The translations under genes were made by a program, and so were the position numbers. This document shows, piece by piece, positions 22,387 through 28,278 of a DNA stretch of 28,278 nucleotides (within the stretch, counting starts at the first letter, position 1; every line of letters begins with the position of its first letter). The notes under the pieces are model-generated. The model had not been told where the DNA came from and did no database searches. It saw only the letters and a program-made list of their open reading frames with translations. This DNA comes from Hymenopellis radicata (taxonomy: Eukaryota > Basidiomycota > Agaricomycetes > Agaricales > Physalacriaceae): NCBI GenBank assembly GCA_015501595.1, contig JADNRX010000638.1, forward strand, positions 1 through 28,278, read 5' to 3'.

Positions 22387-22942
22387 GTTTATCTATGCTC
22401 AGATGCATAGCGTTCTTGTCCCGGATGTGACAAGTCAAGAGCTCAGCGTCCGGAGCGGTTTTGGGTTGGTGTGTTATAGACTGTACTACCAGAGCAGCTG
22501 TATGTACAGTTTTGCCCTCTCGTTTACTCTGACCTTGAAGACACGTCACACGACCCTCGAGACGCGTTCCATTGAATTCATAGGGCAGCAATTTCCATGC
22601 ATGTCTTCATTCCGGATCAGATTCTGTGGGCGTCTGGATCCTATCGGTATACCCATGAGAACGTCCATTCTTAGAACTTTGCAGAATTCTCCTTCGTTTT
22701 GGCAGATTGAATTCCGAATATCTTCTCACTCTGCAACACGTCAACATTCTCGACGGCATCTGTTCTCGATAACCTTTCCTTATTGAATGAGCCGACGACG
22801 AAAGTTGGACACATTTACCATTCAACAATCACTCGTGACAGCGTTCTCGGTTCCATTCTTCTTAGTGGCTTCCAAAGTTCCATTTCATGACGCAGAACAT
22901 TCCGTTCATTTTCCTATAATATGCAGATGATGCCTCGCTCCC
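22387..22942. other. Spacer between the unknown-function gene and the secreted-protein gene
   Basis: About 555 bp. An open frame crosses part of it (22313-22786) but overlaps the end of the upstream gene in another frame and has no motif. TATAATAT at 22915-22922 lies about 25 bp before the next ATG and might be its core promoter element, though it is rather close. Confidence 0.4.
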
Positions 22943-23791
22943 ATGTCAAGAATGCTTCGCCACGCCCTCATCCATCTACTCTTCATCGGAGCTGGTGTGT
23001 GCTACCGCTTCTTCGCGACTGGCGTCTTACACTCTCCACAGCTCTTGGGGCAACGATAACGATATTTGATCTTCAAGGACCTGATTCGCCGCCGCTTCCA
23101 GAGCAAAACGATGAAGTAACATTCCAGGTGTTGGGCACGAACAGCGCTGGGGCTACGACGTTCCTCGAGCAGGTTAATGTCACTACAGCAGTACAAACGA
23201 CGACTATCGATGGCTCCGCTGTGACCACGACCGTGTCGACTGCGTTTACGGCTGAAAGTGCGTTCCATCTATTTAAACCATGGCCGATCAAACACCGATG
23301 TACCTTTGATAGTAACCTACCTGATCTCCTCCGGTGGATATGCACGATTGCGTGCTATCGAGACAGATAGCGCGACGATCGACATTCTGGCAGCATGCAC
23401 GTATAACCCGCAAGGCATGGGTCGGTGTATTGAGGAAGCCTTTACGCCTGGGGGCGCTACCTTCTCGACTACCATCTTCTCGGGAAGCTTGGTGCCGTTC
23501 TTTACCCTCGTTGAGGGACAATCGTCCGCGACTAGCTCTGGTGCCTCGTCTTCGGCGTCAAGTACTGGCAGTACTACTGCTACCTTGACATCCTTTTCTG
23601 CGCCGAGTACCTTGACGGCGCCGCCCACTTCCCGATCGGCTTCGTCAACTGTTACTCGAACTATTACGTCGGGAGGCTCGTCGTCGACGAGTGCCACGAA
23701 CGCGGGTGTGGCCTCCGTGGAGGGCGGGGTGCAGAATGCTCTTGTCGCGTTGGTGGTCGGTTTGGGCTTCGGTGTATATTTAGTGTTTTAG
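22943..23791 (+). CDS. Small secreted Ser/Thr-rich protein, probably GPI-anchored
   Basis: Exons 22943-22994, 23042-23257 and 23313-23791 give 248 codons plus stop. The first intron (47 nt, GTGTGT to CCACAG) is inferred because it joins a signal peptide (MLRHALIHLLFIGAALGA) in frame to ATITIFDLQGPDSPPLPEQ. The mature part has a beta-rich look with VTFQVLGTNSAGATTFLEQ and two Cys (AACTYN, GRCIEE). A long Ser/Thr stretch follows, ending in GGVQNALVALVVGLGFGVYLVF, the usual GPI-attachment pattern. Such proteins are common at basidiomycete cell surfaces; no enzyme motif is visible. A Met nine bases after the chosen start (22952) is an equally good start. Confidence 0.8.
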
Positions 23792-24039
23792 GCAAGCTGA
23801 AAGGACCATGATTTCCTGAACCATATGTATATAGCTAACTACTTGCATTCGAAGAATACTGTTCAGATATGCAGAGAGGCGTAAAACTTGAAAGAAAACT
23901 GCTTGAACAGGAAAGGATGGAGGGATCAAGAAGTATCTAGAAAGCTAGTTTAACGTCTGAGCTGACCCAGATTGGGAAGATCCGCATCATCGATGCTATC
24001 ACGTGTTGGCTTTGCACATCTTTGCTCACGACCACCACC

Positions 24040-24660
24040 ATGTCTGCCTTCAACCCAGCAATCGCCGTCGAATTCGTAAACTTCTACTATGGCACCTTTG
24101 ACGCCAACCGCGCTAACCTGCTCTCGCTCTACGTGTGTCCCGCTATCAGCGCCCATCTCTCCCGCACCCATCTAATCTCGAATTTTTTTTCATTTCCATT
24201 TTGCCTGCTTTTAGCGCGACGGGTCGATGATGACATGGGAGGACACGCAGCTCATGGGCGCCGGCCCCATCGTGGAGAAGCTGACGGTACGTCTCTGGGG
24301 CCCCCCCTCGCGTCCTCGGAACCAACGCCCCACCCACCCAACAGTCGCTGCCGTTCCAGACCGTGAAGCACACCGTCGTAAAGTGCGACCCCCAGCCATC
24401 GCTGACGCCCGGGAGCATGATCGTCCTCGTCACGGGCAACCTGCAGGTGCGGCGCACCCCTCCCTCCCCAATGCTCGCGGATCGGTGGTTGATTTGGCGC
24501 TAGATTGACGATGGCGAGCAGAAGCTCCCGTTTACGCAGACGTTCCAGTTGGTCCAGGAGGGCGAGACATATTACGTGTATGTTTTCCTTTCGTCGGGCT
24601 GTGTAACGCGTCTCATGGTCGTCTAGGTTCAACGACATCTTCCGTCTTAACATCGGTTAA
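24040..24660 (+). CDS. NTF2: Nuclear transport factor 2
   Basis: Exons 24040-24132, 24215-24286, 24345-24446, 24504-24577 and 24627-24660 give 124 codons plus stop, the usual length of NTF2. The sequence [103 protein letters not shown] covers the whole fold. NTF2 is a dimer that carries RanGDP into the nucleus and binds FxFG nucleoporins. Five exons in 620 bp; intron 1 (82 nt) has a T8 run and intron 2 a C7 run, so consensus errors there would not affect coding. It follows the secreted-protein gene by 248 bp on the same strand. Confidence 0.96.
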
Positions 24661-24928
24661 GATGCCGTACCTAGACTTTTTTTTGATTTGGCAGCGAGGA
24701 GAAAAGCACACTAATGTGAATGAAGATGTATTTTGATGTTGTTCAATTATAACCTATCCCTTTCACCATCCGAATAGCAATTCCCTTTGTTATGCGTAGT
24801 TCGATTCGTTTCAAGTTTTGAGTGTCTGAAAGTAGCATAAGTTACCGTAAAGTCGCATGAGAGTTAGGTTTTTAGTTCAACTTCGTGTAACTAGTAACCG
24901 TCACTGCAATCAACTCTGTTCGACCATG

Positions 24929-24935
24929 AAAAAAA
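24929..24935 (-). terminator. RNA polymerase III terminator of the initiator tRNA gene
   Basis: A run of seven T on the minus strand begins 19 nt after the tRNA 3' end, the normal signal for RNA polymerase III release. Confidence 0.75.
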
Positions 24936-24954
24936 TACTGACGCCATTTTGGAT

Positions 24955-25026
24955 TAGCAGCAACTTGTTTCGATCAAGTGACCTCGGGGTTATGGGCCCC
25001 GCGCGCTACCACTGCGCCATGCTGCT
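24955..25026 (-). tRNA. tRNA-iMet: Initiator tRNA-Met (anticodon CAT)
   Basis: 72 nt, no intron. The acceptor stem AGCAGCA pairs with TGCTGCT and an A discriminator follows. Marks of a eukaryotic initiator are all present: A1-U72 first pair, three G-C pairs at the base of the anticodon stem around CCATAAC, and GATCGAAAC in the T loop (A54 instead of the TTC loop). The D-arm/A-box region reads TGGCGCAGTGG. The gene faces away from TBP and toward NTF2. Confidence 0.95.
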
Positions 25027-26584
25027 TGATGTTGTTGGCCCTGCGTGGTCATAAGATCGATGGTGGTGAAGTGTTAGTTCTTTAAGGACGGGAAGGGGGC
25101 TTTTTTAGAGAGAGGCGGGAACTCACGATACCGCCAACTACATTGATAGTGTGCGGGTAAGAGTGACTGGGGCGAGTAGGTGAGTAAGATGGAACGCATG
25201 GGGTAGGAGCGCGACGCCATTTGGTATGCAGACTCCATATTGGAAGAATGTTCAGGAGGCGCGGTTCAACAGATAATGTAACGCGTGGCTCCTGTCCGTT
25301 TTGCTTGGCATGTTGAAGTGTCCGTTTAGCTTGATGATGAGCAAGATCAGACGATACGCGTAAGTGGTATGAGGAGAGGTGTCATACTAACCTACAACTC
25401 GAAAGATCACAAATGCCTAAACAAACGGTTTGAGTACTTATTTGGTCATCGTCTATCATTCCCTTCGCTTTAATGCACATCATTTGTCGCGAAGTTCAGA
25501 AGTCCCGCCACAGTTCTCGATATGCATGGTAGGCATGAGAACCAGCTTCGCTCGGGATCTTCTCGTCAGCGACATGAAATGAATGTAATCCGAGTGCGAG
25601 ACATACGCCGTGATGGACGCAGTGCCTTTGATCTCGACATCCTGGCGTGTCTTCCCAAGTCAACAATGATACCCCGAGCTACTGCCTCACATCACCATCT
25701 TAGTTGCGCCACCAGATCTTTTGAGTGGGCTCACAAAGTGGATCATAGATGGTTGCTGCGGACGAAGGCGGGGTAGGGTATAGCTCAAGTGAACTGTACC
25801 GCCACATTGTTGATCGTACACAGGATTGTGAAAACATAGATGCATTGTACGACATGACAAGGATAATGAAAGGCTCCTCCTGGCGAGCCAGGGCGCGCAA
25901 GACCGCCACAAATGGATTGATGACTGTGGGGTAAATGGCGACATGTGAAATCCGGGTCCGAGTGTCCGAGCGAAGGGTGATTCGGTAACCGAAGATGAGT
26001 CAAGTTGTGAGTCCAAGAATACAAAGGCAGCACGAGGACAAGGTGAAAGAAAGAGATCAGCTTTGATAACAGAAAGACCATCAGAGAACAAAGTGATTGG
26101 CGCCCATAACAACAAAGAACGAATCAGAACGGGGACAAAGGGCTGACGAAAGACACGGGTGGTGCACGTTTAGGGTCCGTTCCGGAAGCTTCTGTGCATC
26201 AATCAGCCATTATGACTGACGTTTTACGAACCAAGACGTACGTGCTCGATGCTACAGACGATGACTGAAGGAGAGTCGGTGGTCGCTTGAAACGAAGGAG
26301 GACGATGGGAAAGGGGGAAAGAGAAGATGCAATCGTTATCGCATTGGTCGTCAGGGGCATCCGAAACCACGGATATGAGAGGGATGGCGGGCACGAACGA
26401 ATACTCTACGAGCACAGAGTGATGGACGGCGAGGATGGGTGGTCAGATGGTGAGCTCGCTGTGGCCGGCGGTGAGCAACACTGGCCTGGCGACAGCCCCC
26501 ACTGGTGACGATGGGAACAAAAGGTGTTACGTAACAGATCAAAGGTGAAACCGTCTGAGCTTAAATCGGAGTTTGAAACCGCCC
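25027..26584. other. Long intergenic region before TBP
   Basis: About 1.55 kb between the tRNA and the TBP promoter, which are divergent. Small open frames occur on both strands; the largest (25687-26115, minus, 142 codons) has unusual composition, no motif and overlaps other open frames, so I do not call it. I see no RNA gene or repeat. Confidence 0.4.
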
Positions 26585-26591
26585 TATATAA
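26585..26591 (+). promoter_or_regulatory. TATA box of the TBP gene
   Basis: TATATAA, 79 bp before the ATG, followed by a CT-rich stretch (about 26620-26636) typical of fungal transcription start regions. TBP may thus act on its own promoter, which is inference. Confidence 0.6.
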
Positions 26592-26663
26592 GCGTCGGTT
26601 TCGGGGAACGATCGCATTCCTTTCCCCCATTTTGCTCACGTGCCTCTGCCAAATTTTTTCACG

Positions 26664-27853
26664 ATGAACAACCAATTCGCGCTGCCCACTCGGTCGTTGA
26701 ACATCTTTGGTTCACGTGGCTCTGGCAATGCCGCTCAGCAGCAGCATCAGCAGGCACAGTTCCAGCAGCAACAGGCGGCGCAACAACAAACCCAGCAGCA
26801 GCAACAACAGGCTACTCACGGTTTGGCGCTGCCGACGGGGAACCCATACCTAGCCCGATCTACTCTCCCCGGGCCCTCACCACTCTCCAACTCTTACTCT
26901 GCACCCCAGCAGACGTACCAGCAGCCATCGCCCCAGTCGTCGACGTCGTCCCAGTCGCCGCCATCACCAGTAAACGCGCTCGCTGGTCCGTCGACACCGG
27001 CAGCCACTCCAGCCACTCCTGTTCCCCTCACGCTCGAGCAGCAACACATCACCGCCGTCGAAGGCATCGTGCCTACGCTCCAGAACATCGTCGCCACTGT
27101 CAATCTTGACTGCCGGCTCGACCTGAAGACGATCGCTCTCCACGCTCGGAATGCGGAATACAATCCCAAGGTTGGTATTTTTCTCTAACCCCCCAGCCCG
27201 TCGAACCGTTTATATCGTTCGACGTAGCGTTTTGCAGCCGTTATCATGCGTATTCGCGACCCGAAGACTACGGCCCTCATCTTCGCTTCTGGTAAGATGG
27301 TGGTGACTGGTGCCAAGTCGGAGGACGACTCGAGGCTGGCGTCCCGCAAGTATGCACGTATCGTGCAGAAGCTTGGTTTCGACGCAAAGTTCTCAGAGTT
27401 CAAGATCCAGAATATTGTTGGCAGTTGCGACGTCAAGTTCCCCATTCGTTTGGAGGGCTTGGCCTACTCGCACGGACAGTTTAGCAGTTACGAGCCTGAG
27501 GTGCGTTTCCTTTCTTTTCATGGCTTCCCTTTGCTCATTGTCGGGCAGCTGTTCCCCGGTCTCATCTACCGTATGATCAAGCCCAAGGTCGTTCTGCTCA
27601 TCTTCGTCTCGGGCAAGATAGTCTTAACCGGCGCCAAGGTAAATATCTTCCGCTTTCTTTCGTTTTCGCTGGCGAGGTCATTATCCGATGATCTCGTTCA
27701 GTGGCCAGGATCGTGATGGTCCTGCGCCTTCTGTATATCCTTGCTTCAGTGGCCACGTCCGCTGACGCTTCTTGTGCACCTTAGGTCCGAGAAGAGATAT
27801 ATACCGCTTTCAACACCATATATACGGTGCTCTGCGAGTTCCGGAAGCCTTGA
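26664..27853 (+). CDS. TBP: TATA-box binding protein
   Basis: Exons 26664-27170, 27228-27500, 27549-27638 and 27785-27853 give 312 codons plus stop. The N-terminal 140 or so residues are low-complexity: Gln-rich (about 25-55), then Ser/Pro/Thr-rich. The conserved core starts at [46 protein letters not shown] and continues [87 protein letters not shown] and [18 protein letters not shown], both saddle repeats. It nucleates pre-initiation complexes for all three nuclear polymerases. The second acceptor choice (27227) is fixed by RFAAVIMRI. Intron 3 is 146 nt, longer than the others. The Gln stretch is longer than in yeast and recalls animal TBP. Confidence 0.97.
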
Positions 27854-28278
27854 TTGGCATTTTCGACGCACCACTATGCCGCGGATGTCGACCGCTCCTC
27901 CACGACCATTCTACCATACTCTCCCTCGCATACTTCATTCTATCCGTTGCATTTATCGGTCTCGAGGAGCAGGTGGACACTGCAGATGGCATTTCCAAAA
28001 GCTATGTTTGCATCTGATGACGGGGTTGTCGAAGGTTGCTCCAACCCAGCGTTATTATTGGGTCTTCGGTTTTTATTATTTTCATTCTTCTCTCTGCACG
28101 ACCACTATTCCCCACCCATCCACTTTATACATACATCACATCACATACAATACAACAACATAGCATTACTGTTTGATAGGACTCTTGTGTAAGTAATCCA
28201 ATGAGATTTGTCCGTCGTTCGAATAGAAATTGGCATTTCATCGAGATGACTGAGAAGGGCGGCGCCACGTATTCATCC
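27854..28278. other. 3' flank of TBP
   Basis: About 425 bp to the window edge. It should hold the TBP 3' UTR. Open frames are present but none continues a known protein, and a gene start beyond the window cannot be judged. Confidence 0.4.

Noticed and set aside
22313..22786. 157-codon open frame after the unknown-function gene
   Set aside because: Its first part is a shifted frame of the upstream coding sequence and the remainder has no recognisable feature.
22921..23041. Unspliced start of the secreted protein at 22921
   Set aside because: It gives no signal peptide; the 47-nt intron with start at 22943 gives a good one in frame with the conserved part.
25687..26115. 142-codon minus-strand open frame upstream of TBP
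   Set aside because: No motif, overlapping open frames on both strands, low-complexity composition and no promoter or splice context; probably chance.

Overview
The window looks like nuclear DNA of a filamentous basidiomycete, most likely a plant-debris or wood-decaying agaricomycete. The reasons are dense genes on both strands, many GT-AG introns of about 47-57 nt, an N-terminal CBM1 on a GH10 xylanase, GH88 enzymes, a basidiomycete-type serpentine membrane protein, and a tyrosine-recombinase retrotransposon of a kind common in Agaricomycetes. All gene models were built by hand from frame continuity, splice sites and remembered family motifs; no database search was possible.

Layout. 1-1026 (+): 3' part of a LanC-like gene with three 1-base frame breaks. 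1115-2621 (-) and 3026-4584 (-): tandem GH88 unsaturated glucuronyl hydrolase genes. The first carries frame breaks; the second is intact and has a GPI-anchor-like tail. 5067-7071 (+): an Opi1-type transcriptional regulator in five exons, divergent from the second GH88 gene. 8510-10461 (+): an intact 17-exon CBM1-GH10 xylanase with a 2-nt microexon. 11148-12977 (+): its decayed tandem paralogue, whose 3' end is interrupted by a block holding an intron-plus/intron-minus duplication. 13206-14683 (-): an 8-exon multi-pass membrane protein. 15422-21232 (+): a complete Ngaro-like retrotransposon with split direct repeats (A1-gag-RT-RNaseH-recombinase-B1-A2-B2). 21401-22386 (+): a conserved protein of unknown function, with the transposon ending 168 bp before its ATG. 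22943-23791 (+): a small secreted, probably GPI-anchored protein. 24040-24660 (+): NTF2. 24955-25026 (-): initiator tRNA-Met. 26664-27853 (+): TATA-binding protein with a polyglutamine N-terminus.

Two biological themes appear. Carbohydrate breakdown is represented by two GH88 genes (oligo-uronides) and two GH10 genes (xylan), each a tandem pair with one member broken or possibly broken. Housekeeping and transcription are represented by TBP, NTF2, initiator tRNA and the Opi1-type factor. The points most worth a second look are the duplicated segment that differs by exactly one intron (12756-12938), the 2-nt exon in the xylanase, the His-to-Tyr change in its active-site motif, and the GG dinucleotide at every junction of the retrotransposon.
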